This document shows positions 49,721 to 57,962 of a stretch of 64,000 nucleotides of DNA, piece after piece. Position numbers and translations under genes: made by a program. This stretch comes from RBG-16-66-20 sp035308765 (GTDB taxonomy: Bacteria; Pseudomonadota; Gammaproteobacteria; Burkholderiales; SG8-39): contig DATGGA010000025.1 in assembly GCA_035308765.1 (NCBI GenBank), forward strand, positions 1 through 64,000, in the 5' to 3' direction. Within the stretch, counting starts at the first letter, position 1; the number at the start of each line of letters is the position of its first letter. The notes under the pieces were generated by a model. The model worked only from the letters and a program-made list of their open reading frames with translations, did not search any database and had not been told where the DNA came from.

Positions 49721-50431
49721 CTAGGTTTTCGAAAGCCCCTCGGTCCAGCGGTCGTAGATCCTGTCGGCGATTCCGTGCAGTGCGGCGACGCGCTCTTCCA
49801 GGTTCTTTTCGATTTTCGCCGGCGGCTGCACGCCGGGGCTGGCCGCGCTGTCGCGGATCTCGTCGGCGCCGCCCTGGCACCAGTTGCGGATCAATTCCTC
49901 CGTCATCTCGACATGGCACTGCAGGCCGAGGTGCCTGCCGACCGCGAAGCCCTGGTTGGCGCAATGCACGTTGCCCAGCACGCGCGTCGCGCCGGGCGGA
50001 ACGCTGAAGGTCTCGCCGTGCCAGTGGAAGGACTCGAACGCAGTCAACGGCGCGAACCATTCGCGCGCGACATTGTTGTCCGCGACCTCGACCTCGCCCC
50101 AGCCGATCTCCTTCACCCGGGCGCGGGTCACTTCCCCGCCCAGGGCCTTCGACATCAGCTGCCCGCCAAGGCAGTGGCCCAGCGTCGGCACGTCCTTGCG
50201 CACCGCCTCGCGCACCAGCTCGAGCATCGGCTTGATCCAGGCCAGGTCGTCGTTGACGCTCATCGGCCCACCCATGAACACGAGGCCGGAGAACTTGCGC
50301 GCGTCCTTCGGCACCGCGCGGCCCTGGTCGAGCGGAAACAATTTCCAGGGCACCGCCCGGCGCTCCAGGTAGGTGGCAAAATACGCGGGGCCTTCACTCT
50401 TGGCGTGCCGGAAAATAGCGACTGGCTTCAT
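49721..50431 (-). CDS. Class I glutamine amidotransferase domain protein
   Basis: A 236-residue stand-alone class I glutaminase fold. Nucleophile Cys87 is in LGHCLGGQLM, and the catalytic His173 and Glu175 are in LQCHVEMTEE. Related proteins are GMP-synthase-like or gamma-glutamyl hydrolases of unknown substrate. The CAT of its start codon shares two bases with the ATG of the divergent protease gene, so each promoter must lie in the other's coding sequence. Confidence 0.9.
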   Translation of the reverse strand: MKPVAIFRHAKSEGPAYFATYLERRAVPWKLFPLDQGRAVPKDARKFSGLVFMGGPMSVNDDLAWIKPMLELVREAVRKDVPTLGHCLGGQLMSKALGGEVTRARVKEIGWGEVEVADNNVAREWFAPLTAFESFHWHGETFSVPPGATRVLGNVHCANQGFAVGRHLGLQCHVEMTEELIRNWCQGGADEIRDSAASPGVQPPAKIEKNLEERVAALHGIADRIYDRWTEGLSKT

Positions 50432-51080
50432 GAACCCCGATTCTAGTGTGCTTCCTGCCCTGCTTCTGGCGCTAGCGGCGCTCGCGCCGCCCGCCGCAGC
50501 ATCGGAGGTCCTGCTGGTAGGCGTATTCGGCGACAAAGCGGCGATCCTCGCCATCGACGGCGGCACGCCGAAGACCGTCAAGGTGGGCCAGAAGCTCGGG
50601 GACATCACACTCATATCGGTCGACAAGGACCGCGCCACCATCGAGAGCGGCGGCAAGCGCAGCGTCCTGGTACGCGGCCAGACGTACAGCAGTACCGGCG
50701 GCAGTTCGGACCACCAGAGCGTGACGCTCGCAGCGGGAGCGGGCGGGCATTTCATCACCGAGGGCGCCGTCAACGGCGGCCAGGTGCGGTTCCTGGTGGA
50801 TACCGGCGCCACGATGATCGCGCTTCCGGCCAGCGACGCCAACCGGCTCGGCATCAGCTACCACCGGGGCGATGTCGCCACGCTGCAGACGGCGGCAGGG
50901 CCGACGTCCGCCTATCGCGTCAAGTTCGACAGCGTGCGCGTCGGCGGGATCGAGTTGAGCAATGTCGACGGCGTCGTCGTCGAAAGCGGCCTGCCGGTCG
51001 CGCTGCTGGGGATGACTTTCCTCAATCGCGTGGAGATGACGCGCGACGGCGACCGGATGACGCTCACGCGCCGCTACTGA
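50430..51080 (+). CDS. Retropepsin-like aspartic protease (TIGR02281 clan AA type)
   Basis: A 216-residue exported or membrane-tethered protein. Signal peptide spans residues 1-25 (ATG at 50430). Residues about 26-85 form a small beta region (VLLVGVFGDKAAILAIDGG...KVGQKLGDITL). The protease domain follows, with Asp124 in RFLVDTGATMIALP and the C-terminal LLGMTFLNRVEMTRDGDRMTL. Such single-domain proteases act as dimers. The substrate is unknown. Confidence 0.88.
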   Translation: MNPDSSVLPALLLALAALAPPAAASEVLLVGVFGDKAAILAIDGGTPKTVKVGQKLGDITLISVDKDRATIESGGKRSVLVRGQTYSSTGGSSDHQSVTLAAGAGGHFITEGAVNGGQVRFLVDTGATMIALPASDANRLGISYHRGDVATLQTAAGPTSAYRVKFDSVRVGGIELSNVDGVVVESGLPVALLGMTFLNRVEMTRDGDRMTLTRRY

Positions 51081-51098
51081 TCCAGCCCGCCAGGCGGC

Positions 51099-51920
51099 TC
51101 ACGTCCCGCGCTTGTCCTTCTCGATGAGGGCGTAGGCGGAGTGGTTGTGAATCGATTCGAAGTTCTCCGACTCGACCACGTAGCCGGTGATGCGCTCGTC
51201 GAGGTTCAGGATTGCCGCGACGTCGCGCACCATGTCCTCGACGAATTTCGGATTGTCGTAGGCGCGCTCGGTGACGAATTTCTCATCGGGACGCTTCAGC
51301 AGACCGTAGAGTTCGCTCGAGGCCTGCTTCTCGACTAGGTCCACGATCTCCTCGATCCAGACGAAGTCGTTGGTGCGCGCAGTCACCGTGACGTGCGAGC
51401 GCTGGTTGTGCGCGCCGTAATCCGAGATTTTCTTCGAACAGGGGCACAGGCTGGTCACCGGCACCAGCACCTTCATCGCGAAGCACTGCTTGCCCTGCTT
51501 GATTTCGCCGATGAACGTGACCTCGTAGTCCATCAGGCTCTTCACGCCCGACACCGGCGCCTTCTTCTCGATGAAATAGGGGAAGGTCATCTCGATACGG
51601 CCTTCGGCGGCCTCGAGACGCTCGACCATCTCCTTGAGCATCGCCTGGAAGCTTTCCACCGTGAGCTCGCGCTCCTGCGCGCTCAGGATCTCGACGAAGC
51701 GCGACATGTGCGTGCCCTTGAACTGGTGCGGCAGGCCGACGTACATGTTGAACGAAGCGATGGTGTGCTGCACGGTTGGGGAGGTGCGCTCCGCGGAGGG
51801 CCTCTCCATTACACGCACCGGGTGGCGGATCGCCTTGACCCCGACGCGGTCGATCGCGAGCTTGCGCGAGTCGGGGGCGCTCTGAACGTCCGGGATGTTG
51901 TGCAGGTCTTTGGCTTTCAT
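51099..51920 (-). CDS. folE2: GTP cyclohydrolase I type 2 (FolE2)
   Basis: A 273-residue enzyme for the first step of folate/pterin synthesis. Starts MKAKDLHNIPDVQ. FMVTFP-like FNMYVGLPHQFKGTHMSRFVEIL, the metal Cys in VTSLCPCSKKISDYGAHNQRS, and the final ESENFESIHNHSAYALIEKD match FolE2, the zinc-independent alternative to FolE. It lies 25 bp downstream of dxs, the usual betaproteobacterial xseB-ispA-dxs-folE2 order. Confidence 0.96.
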   Translation of the reverse strand: MKAKDLHNIPDVQSAPDSRKLAIDRVGVKAIRHPVRVMERPSAERTSPTVQHTIASFNMYVGLPHQFKGTHMSRFVEILSAQERELTVESFQAMLKEMVERLEAAEGRIEMTFPYFIEKKAPVSGVKSLMDYEVTFIGEIKQGKQCFAMKVLVPVTSLCPCSKKISDYGAHNQRSHVTVTARTNDFVWIEEIVDLVEKQASSELYGLLKRPDEKFVTERAYDNPKFVEDMVRDVAAILNLDERITGYVVESENFESIHNHSAYALIEKDKRGT

Positions 51921-51945
51921 GCCGCCATTATAACTCCCGAGTTAA

Positions 51946-53853
51946 TTACTCGGGTATTACCGAGCGAACCGATTTCTCGATGCCTTCGGCGTCCAACCCT
52001 ACTGCCGACAGGAGTTTGGCGGAGTCGCCATGGTCAATGAACCGGTCGGGAAGCCCTAGCAAAAGCACTTTCTTTTCAATGCCCAGCGCCGCCAGCGCCT
52101 CGCACACCGCGCTGCCTGCCCCGCCCATGATCTGGTGCTCTTCGACAGTGACCAGCAACTCGTGCGTTTCGGCGAGCCGCTTCACCAGGTCAGCGTCCAG
52201 CGGCTTGACGAAGCGCATGTTGGCCACCGTCGCGTTCAGCCGGCCGGCCGCATCCAGCGCCGGTTTCACCATGGAGCCGAAAGCGAGAATGGCGATCTTC
52301 CTGCCTTCCCGCCTGAGTTCCCCCTTGCCGACCGGAAGCGCGCGCATATCCTTCTCGATGGCTTTTCCGATGCCGACCCCGCGCGGATAACGCACCGCCG
52401 CCGGGCCGTTCAGCTCGTAACCCGTGAACAGCATCTGGCGGCATTCGTTCTCGTCCGCAGGCGCCATGACGGTGAGGTTGGGCACGGTGCGCAGATAGGC
52501 ATAGTCGAAGGCGCCGTTGTGGGTCTGCCCGTCGCCGCCGACCACGCCGCCGCGGTCGAGCGCGAACAGCACCGGCAGGTTCTGGATGGCGACATCGTGG
52601 ATCAACTGGTCGTAGCCGCGCTGCAGGAAGGTGGAGTAGATCGCCACCACCGGCTTCAGGCCTTCGCAGGCAATGCCCGCCGCGAAAGTCACCGCGTGCT
52701 GCTCCGCGATCGCAGCGTCGAAATACCGGTCTGGAAATTCCTCGGAAAAGCGCACCATGCCGGAGCCTTCGCGCATGGCCGGGGTGATCGCGATAAGGCG
52801 CTCGTCGGCGCGCGCCATGTCGCACAGCCAGTCGCCGAAGACCTGGCTGTAGGTCGGCCTGCCGCCCGCGGCCGCCTTCTTGATGCCTTCGGCCGGATCG
52901 AATTTGCCGGGACCGTGATAGGTGATCGGATCCTCTTCGGCGAGTTTGTAGCCCTGCCCCTTGCGCGTGAGGACGTGCAGGAACTGCGGCCCGCGCAGCT
53001 TCTTTATGTTGGTGAGCGTGGCCACCAGCGTGTCGAGATCGTGGCCGTCGATCGGGCCGATGTAGTTGAAGCCGAATTCCTCGAACAGCGTCGAGGGCGA
53101 CACCATGCCCTTGACGTGTTCCTCGGCGCGCCGGGCGAGTTCCCAAGCAATCGGCAGGCGCTTGAGGATGTGCTCGCTCGCGCGCTTGGCAGTGTCGTAC
53201 ATGCGGCCGGACAGCAGCCGCGCCAGATAGTTGGTCAGCGCGCCCACCGGCCGCGAAATGGACATCTCGTTGTCGTTCAGGATCACCAGCAGATCGACAT
53301 CCATTGCGCCGGCATTGTTGAGCGCCTCGAATGCCATGCCCGCCGACATCGCGCCATCGCCGATCACCGCAACCGCCCTGCGCTTCTCGCCCTTCCTCTT
53401 CGCGGCCACCGCCATGCCGAGCGCGGCCGAGATCGAAGTCGAGGAATGCGCCGTGCCGAAAGCATCGTATTTCGATTCGCTGCGCCTCGGGAAACCCGAA
53501 ATGCCGTCCATCATCCGCAGCCTGTCCATCTGATCGCGCCGGCCGGTGAGGATCTTGTGCGCGTAGGTCTGGTGCCCGACATCCCAGACGATGCGGTCTT
53601 CGGGCGTCTCGAAGACGTAGTGCAGCGCGATCGTCAGTTCCACCGTGCCGAGGTTGGATGACAGATGGCCGCCGGTCTTGGACACCGAGTCGAGCACGTA
53701 GGCGCGCAGCTCGTCGGCGAGCTGCTGCAGCTGCTTCCTGTCCAGCTTGCGCAGCTCCGCCGGATCGTCGACGGTTTTCAGCAGCTCGTACATCGACGGA
53801 TTGTAGTCGCCTGCACTTTCGCTGCCCGGCAGGTCCCCGGCGATCGTGGCCAT
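51946..53853 (-). CDS. dxs: 1-deoxy-D-xylulose-5-phosphate synthase
   Basis: A 635-residue thiamine diphosphate enzyme, first step of the MEP pathway. GGHLSSNLGTVELT, VWDVGHQTYAHKILTGRRD, the cofactor motif GDGAMSAGMAFEALNNAG, and the C-terminal DRGGVVGGDGQTHNGAFDYAYLR are all present. Two starts are possible: 53853 (MATIAGDLPG, with GAGGAAA 9 nt upstream, 2 bp after ispA) or 53793 (MYELLKTV, the normal family start without a clear site). I use the former because of its ribosome site. The enzyme works in one pathway with IspA and IspH. Confidence 0.96.
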   Translation of the reverse strand: MATIAGDLPGSESAGDYNPSMYELLKTVDDPAELRKLDRKQLQQLADELRAYVLDSVSKTGGHLSSNLGTVELTIALHYVFETPEDRIVWDVGHQTYAHKILTGRRDQMDRLRMMDGISGFPRRSESKYDAFGTAHSSTSISAALGMAVAAKRKGEKRRAVAVIGDGAMSAGMAFEALNNAGAMDVDLLVILNDNEMSISRPVGALTNYLARLLSGRMYDTAKRASEHILKRLPIAWELARRAEEHVKGMVSPSTLFEEFGFNYIGPIDGHDLDTLVATLTNIKKLRGPQFLHVLTRKGQGYKLAEEDPITYHGPGKFDPAEGIKKAAAGGRPTYSQVFGDWLCDMARADERLIAITPAMREGSGMVRFSEEFPDRYFDAAIAEQHAVTFAAGIACEGLKPVVAIYSTFLQRGYDQLIHDVAIQNLPVLFALDRGGVVGGDGQTHNGAFDYAYLRTVPNLTVMAPADENECRQMLFTGYELNGPAAVRYPRGVGIGKAIEKDMRALPVGKGELRREGRKIAILAFGSMVKPALDAAGRLNATVANMRFVKPLDADLVKRLAETHELLVTVEEHQIMGGAGSAVCEALAALGIEKKVLLLGLPDRFIDHGDSAKLLSAVGLDAEGIEKSVRSVIPE

Positions 53854-53855
53854 GC

Positions 53856-54752
53856 CTAGAATTTCCTCAGGACGATGAAATCGGCGAGCTGCCGCAGCCT
53901 TTGCGTGCGGCCGCCCAGCGCATCCAGCGCCGCGTGCGCGCCGCCGCGCAATTCTTCCGCGAACTGCTTCGCACGCCCGGCCCCCATCGCGGAAACGTAG
54001 GTGGGCTTGCCCTGCTTCGAGTCCTTGCCGGCGGTCTTGCCCAGCGTCGCGGTGGTCGCTTCGGCGTCGAGCACGTCGTCGACGACCTGGAACGCGAGGC
54101 CGATACGGTGCGCGTACTGCTCCAACGCCGCCGGACAGGTCCCGGCGCACAGCGCGCCCAGCTTCACCGCCGCGCTGATCAGCGCCCCGGTCTTGCGCAC
54201 ATGCATGAATTCCAGTTCAGTTTGCGAGAGCGATTTGCCGGTCGACTCCAGATCAATCGCCTGCCCGCCCGCCATGCCGCGCGAGCCGGCAGCCACGGCC
54301 AGCGTACGCATCATTTCCAGCTGCGCCTTCGGCTCGTCGGCCAGGGGGTTTTCAGCCAGCAGCTGGAAGGCGAGCGCCTGCAACGCGTCTCCCACCAGCA
54401 TCGCGGTGGCCTCGTCGAACTCGACGTGCACCGTGGCCTTGCCCCGGCGCAGCACGTCATCGTCCATGCACGGCATGTCGTCATGGACCAGCGAATAGGC
54501 GTGGATCATCTCGACGGCGGAAGCGACGATCTCGAGGCGGCGCTCTTCGGCGCCGGCGAATTCGCCCGCGGCGAAAGTCAGCAGCGGCCGGACACGCTTG
54601 CCGCCTTCCAGCGTGGCGTAGCGCATGGCTTCGTGCAGGCGCGCGGGCACGTGCTGCGGGCCCGGAAGGCTGCGCCCGAGCGCACCCTCGACGCGCGCCT
54701 GGATCGTTCCCATCCAGGCGGCGAAATCTGCCTCAGTCGCGCTCGCCAGCAT
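53856..54752 (-). CDS. ispA: Polyprenyl synthetase (farnesyl diphosphate synthase type)
   Basis: A 298-residue prenyltransferase joining IPP to allylic diphosphates. First Asp-rich motif DDMPCMDDD (with two residues between the Asp pairs plus a CM spacer, as in IspA), GGKRVRPLL, and the second motif QVVDDVLD followed by TLGKTAGKDSKQGKPTYVS, diagnostic of bacterial farnesyl synthases. The start at 54752 overlaps xseB by 20 bp. dxs follows after 2 bp. Confidence 0.95.
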   Translation of the reverse strand: MLASATEADFAAWMGTIQARVEGALGRSLPGPQHVPARLHEAMRYATLEGGKRVRPLLTFAAGEFAGAEERRLEIVASAVEMIHAYSLVHDDMPCMDDDVLRRGKATVHVEFDEATAMLVGDALQALAFQLLAENPLADEPKAQLEMMRTLAVAAGSRGMAGGQAIDLESTGKSLSQTELEFMHVRKTGALISAAVKLGALCAGTCPAALEQYAHRIGLAFQVVDDVLDAEATTATLGKTAGKDSKQGKPTYVSAMGAGRAKQFAEELRGGAHAALDALGGRTQRLRQLADFIVLRKF

Positions 54753-54981
54753 CGGCTGCGCCCGCGAGGGGCTTGAGAATTTCGCCCTCCAGCACCCTGA
54801 CCTGCTGTTGCGCGGCCTCAAGGCGCTCGCGGCACTGCTTGGCCAGCTCGAGGCCCCGCTTGTGCGCGGCCAGCGACTGCTCGAGCGACAGGCCGCCGTC
54901 TTCCATCCGGGCGACGATGCTTTCGAGTTCCGCCAGGGCCTTCTCGAAGGCCGGTTCGGCGGGTTTCGCTTGCTTACTCAT
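54733..54981 (-). CDS. xseB: Exodeoxyribonuclease VII small subunit
   Basis: An 82-residue helical protein. FEKALAELESIVARMEDGGLSLEQSLAAHKRGLELAKQCRERLEAAQQQV is the standard XseB pattern. With XseA (not here) it forms the ExoVII nuclease. First gene of xseB-ispA-dxs-folE2. The promoter shown upstream would leave only a few nucleotides of leader. Confidence 0.96.
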   Translation of the reverse strand: MSKQAKPAEPAFEKALAELESIVARMEDGGLSLEQSLAAHKRGLELAKQCRERLEAAQQQVRVLEGEILKPLAGAADAGERD

Positions 54982-54992
54982 GGGGAGTGAAC

Positions 54993-55021
54993 ACCTTATC
55001 CGAGTGCCGCGACAGGGTCAA
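54993..55021 (-). promoter_or_regulatory. Sigma-70-type promoter of the xseB operon
   Basis: Minus strand: -35 TTGACC (55021-55016), 17-bp spacer, -10 TAAGGT (54998-54993). The predicted start, about 7 nt after the -10, lies within a few bases of the xseB ATG, so the mRNA may be nearly leaderless. A plus-strand -10 for the oxygenase gene overlaps this region. Confidence 0.55.
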
Positions 55022-55033
55022 ACCCAGATCATG

Positions 55034-55039
55034 TAAAAT
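55034..55039 (+). promoter_or_regulatory. Candidate -10 element for the Rieske oxygenase gene
   Basis: TAAAAT lies 38 bp before the ATG, in the 96-bp divergent gap. The -35 position has only GACAGG. Leader contains TTTT and CTTAG but no strong ribosome site. Confidence 0.35.
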
Positions 55040-55077
55040 GCCGCGCTTTTAAGCACTTAGCCTCCTGCCGCGAACGC

Positions 55078-56196
55078 ATGTCCAAGTCCATTCCCGCGCC
55101 CCACCTGCGGCCCGCCCAATGCCAGCTGCCGGTCAGCTGGTATTTCGACCCGGAAATTTTCGCGCTCGAGAAAAAACTGCTGTTCGATGCCGGCCCGGGA
55201 TACGCCGGGCACGAACTGATGGTGCCGAATGTGGGCGACTACCAGACCATCGGCTGGATGGACGATGCCAAGGTGCTGGTCAGGAATGGGCCGGATCAAA
55301 CGCGCGGCGTCGAACTGCTGTCGAACATCTGCCGCCACCGGCAATCGCTGATGCTGGAAGGACGCGGCAACATCCGGAACATCGTCTGCCCGCTGCACCG
55401 CTGGACCTACGACCTGAAGGGCGAACTGCTCGGCGCCCCGCAGTTCGCGGAAAATCCCTGCGTCAAACTGCATTCGACCCCGCTCACGCGCTGGAACGGG
55501 CTGCTGTTCACCGGCCCGCGCGACGCGCGCAAGGACCTGGCCGATTTCGGCTGCAGCGACGACTTCGACTTCTCCGGCTACGTGCTCGACCGGGTGGAGA
55601 CCACGGACTACGCCACCAACTGGAAGACCTTCGTCGAGGTCTACCTCGAGGTCTACCACGTGGATTTCCTGCACGCGGGCCTGGGCAACTTCGCCGACTG
55701 CAACAATTTCCACGTCCGCTACGGCAAGCGCAATTCGGTCCAGGTGATGTCGGCGAAGAAGGGCCTCACCGCGCCCGGCACGCCGGTCTACCGGAAATGG
55801 CAGGAGGCTTGCCTCAAGCGCCTCGACGGCAAGACGCCGAAGTACGGCGCGCTCTGGGCCACGTATTTTCCCGGCCTGACGCTCGAGTGGTATCCGAACG
55901 TGCTCATCGTCTCCAACCTCATCCCGCGCTCGCCCACCCTCACGACCAACGTGGTGGAGTTCTATTACCCGGAGGAAATCGTGCATTTCGAGCGCGAATT
56001 CATCGAGGCGCAGCGGGCCGCCTACGTCGAAACCGCGCTGGAAGACGATGAGATCTGCCGCCGCCTGGACCGCGGCCGCAGGGCGCTCTGGCAGCAGGGG
56101 CTGGACGACGCCGGCCCCTACCAGTCGCCGATGGAGGACACGATGGTGCATTTCCACGAATGGCTGCGCGGGGAGCTCGGCGTTGCGCCGCAATAA
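55078..56196 (+). CDS. Rieske-type ring-hydroxylating oxygenase, large subunit
   Basis: A 372-residue non-haem iron oxygenase alpha subunit. Rieske [2Fe-2S] ligands: Cys85-x-His87 and Cys104-x2-His107 (CRHR, CPLH). The mononuclear iron site includes His194 and His199 in EVYLEVYHVDFLHAGL. The fold is that of aromatic-ring or quaternary-amine oxygenases. No beta subunit, ferredoxin or reductase is next to it, so redox partners must be elsewhere. The downstream gene is a sulfurtransferase, almost overlapping (1 bp between). Confidence 0.93.
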   Translation: MSKSIPAPHLRPAQCQLPVSWYFDPEIFALEKKLLFDAGPGYAGHELMVPNVGDYQTIGWMDDAKVLVRNGPDQTRGVELLSNICRHRQSLMLEGRGNIRNIVCPLHRWTYDLKGELLGAPQFAENPCVKLHSTPLTRWNGLLFTGPRDARKDLADFGCSDDFDFSGYVLDRVETTDYATNWKTFVEVYLEVYHVDFLHAGLGNFADCNNFHVRYGKRNSVQVMSAKKGLTAPGTPVYRKWQEACLKRLDGKTPKYGALWATYFPGLTLEWYPNVLIVSNLIPRSPTLTTNVVEFYYPEEIVHFEREFIEAQRAAYVETALEDDEICRRLDRGRRALWQQGLDDAGPYQSPMEDTMVHFHEWLRGELGVAPQ

Positions 56197-56197
56197 C

Positions 56198-57028
56198 TTG
56201 AACACGACGCTCGTTTCCACCGAAGAACTGGCCGCCAACCCCGGGTGGCGCGTATTCGATTGCCGCCACGATCTCGCCAACCCGGCGCTCGGCGAGCAGC
56301 AATACGGCGAAGCGCACATTCCTGGCGCTCTGTTCGCCCATCTCGATCGCGATCTATCCGCTCCGAAGACGGGCAAGAACGGCCGCCATCCGCTGCCCGA
56401 CCCCAAGACCTTCATCGCCTGGCTTGGCAGGCAGGGCCTGAAGCCGGAAGACCAGGTGGTCTGCTACGACGGCGGGCCCGGGGCCATGGCCGCGCGGCTT
56501 TGGTGGATGCTGCGCTGGGTGGGTCACGAGCCGGTGGCGGTTCTGGACGGCGGGATGAAAAAGTGGCTGCTGGAAGGCCGCGCGGTCACGAACGAGATTC
56601 CGGCGGTCACGCCTGCCGCCTACCCCGGCAAAGCCAGGGCGTCCCTGGTAGCGACCGTCTCGCTGGTGGAGAAAAAACTCAGGAAGGCGGCGCTGCTCGA
56701 CGCGCGCGCGCCGCTGCGCTACCGCGGCGAGCGGGAGCCGATCGATCCGGTCGCGGGCCGCATCCCGGGCGCGAAGAACCGCTTCAACAACGACAATATT
56801 TCTGCCGAGGGCACGTTCAAGAAGCCCGAAGTGCTGCGCGCCGAATTCGAACCGATCCTCGCGGACCGGAATGCCGCGGATTTCATCAACTATTGCGGCT
56901 CGGGCGTCGCCGCCTGCCACAATGCGCTGGCGATGGAAATCGCGGGCCTGACCGGGTCGCGCGTCTACATCGGCTCCTGGAGCGAGTGGTCCGCGGATCC
57001 TGCAAGACCGATCGCGCGCAGCGCTTAG
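56198..57028 (+). CDS. Sulfurtransferase, two-rhodanese-domain (thiosulfate/3-mercaptopyruvate type)
   Basis: A 276-residue protein with an inactive N-terminal rhodanese domain (VFDCRHDL...YGEAHIPGALFAHLDRDLS) and an active C-terminal one (LLDARAPLRYRGEREPIDPVAGRIPGAKN). The catalytic Cys233 is in NYCGSGVAACHNALAM. The start is TTG at 56198 (MNTTLVSTEEL fits the family); a second TTG at 56183 has a better GGGGAG site. The CGSGV loop is thiosulfate-type. Convergent with a hydrolase, 4-bp overlap. Confidence 0.9.
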   Translation: MNTTLVSTEELAANPGWRVFDCRHDLANPALGEQQYGEAHIPGALFAHLDRDLSAPKTGKNGRHPLPDPKTFIAWLGRQGLKPEDQVVCYDGGPGAMAARLWWMLRWVGHEPVAVLDGGMKKWLLEGRAVTNEIPAVTPAAYPGKARASLVATVSLVEKKLRKAALLDARAPLRYRGEREPIDPVAGRIPGAKNRFNNDNISAEGTFKKPEVLRAEFEPILADRNAADFINYCGSGVAACHNALAMEIAGLTGSRVYIGSWSEWSADPARPIARSA

Positions 57029-57912
57029 ATTTTCTTTCCCGCCGTCCAGGCGAACAACTGCTGGAACACGCTTTCCCGGATTTCCGCGCGGGACAGCACG
57101 AGGTCGTGCAGCCCGCCGGGAAACTGAAGAGCGGTCACGTCCCGGCCCAGCGTGCGCGACCAGCGCGAGACCTGCTTCCAGTCGAGCACGATGTCGGCCT
57201 CGTCCGAATACATCGATAGCACCGGGCAATCCAGCGCCAGCCCGGCGTGGACCGTGGCGTGCGCCTCGAAAATCGCCCGTACCCAGCCGAAGTAGGCCGG
57301 GAATCCCATCAGCGGTTTGAGCGAGAGATCGAAGTCCCACTCCCCATCCCAGTTCTTGTGCAGGCTGCGCACATAAGCCGGCAGCACGGCCTTGGGATCG
57401 TTCATGAACGGGGAAAACCAGCCGAGCATCCGGGCGATCCGCAATTTGCTCTTATGGGCTTCCTTCCAGTCGAAGAACGGGCTGTTCAACCAGAGAGCAC
57501 GGACGCGATCGCGCGACTCGCCTTCATGCTTGTACAGGGAACAGATCAACCCCCCGGTCGAATGCCCGGCCAGCAGCACGTCGGCGCCGATCGCCGTGAT
57601 CGCGCGCGTGATGTCACCGTAGTACTCGGACAGGTCCTTGCAGAAGCAGGGATGCTGGCCCGGCAGCAGCGAACGGCCGTGCTTGCGCAGGTCCAGCGCG
57701 TAAAACGCGTAGCCCTCGGCGGCGAAACGCTGCGCCATGTGGCGCTGGAAGAAGTAATCGATGAAACCGTGGACGTAGAGCACGGCGCCGCAGGGCGCCG
57801 CGGGCGCCGGCAGGCGCACCAGCGTCGCCGCCACGCGCCCGTCGTAATCGTCCGGCGCCGGGAGTTCCAGCGACTCGAGCCCAGGGAGCTGTTTGTCAGG
57901 CTGCCACGCCAT
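57025..57912 (-). CDS. Alpha/beta hydrolase (monoglyceride-lipase-like)
   Basis: A 295-residue alpha/beta hydrolase of the serine aminopeptidase S33/lysophospholipase branch. Oxyanion region LYVHGFIDYFFQ, nucleophile Ser in LLAGHSTGGLI, Asp in VLSMYSDEADIVLDW and His in FPGGLHDLVLSRAE. The ATG at 57912 (MAWQPDKQLP) is preferred; a TTG at 57948 would extend by 12 residues. Lipid or ester substrate unknown. Confidence 0.88.
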   Translation of the reverse strand: MAWQPDKQLPGLESLELPAPDDYDGRVAATLVRLPAPAAPCGAVLYVHGFIDYFFQRHMAQRFAAEGYAFYALDLRKHGRSLLPGQHPCFCKDLSEYYGDITRAITAIGADVLLAGHSTGGLICSLYKHEGESRDRVRALWLNSPFFDWKEAHKSKLRIARMLGWFSPFMNDPKAVLPAYVRSLHKNWDGEWDFDLSLKPLMGFPAYFGWVRAIFEAHATVHAGLALDCPVLSMYSDEADIVLDWKQVSRWSRTLGRDVTALQFPGGLHDLVLSRAEIRESVFQQLFAWTAGKKI

Positions 57913-57921
57913 GGCGCGCCC

Positions 57922-57927
57922 TATAAT
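57922..57927 (+). promoter_or_regulatory. -10 element of the tsaE-amiC operon
   Basis: A perfect TATAAT on the plus strand, 36 bp before the tsaE ATG in a 50-bp divergent gap. No good -35 at normal spacing; a TTGTCA is too far. Assigned by hexamer quality and position only. Confidence 0.4.
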
Positions 57928-57962
57928 CAGGTTTGATGTCCGCTGCAAGTGTTGCGTAGTCC

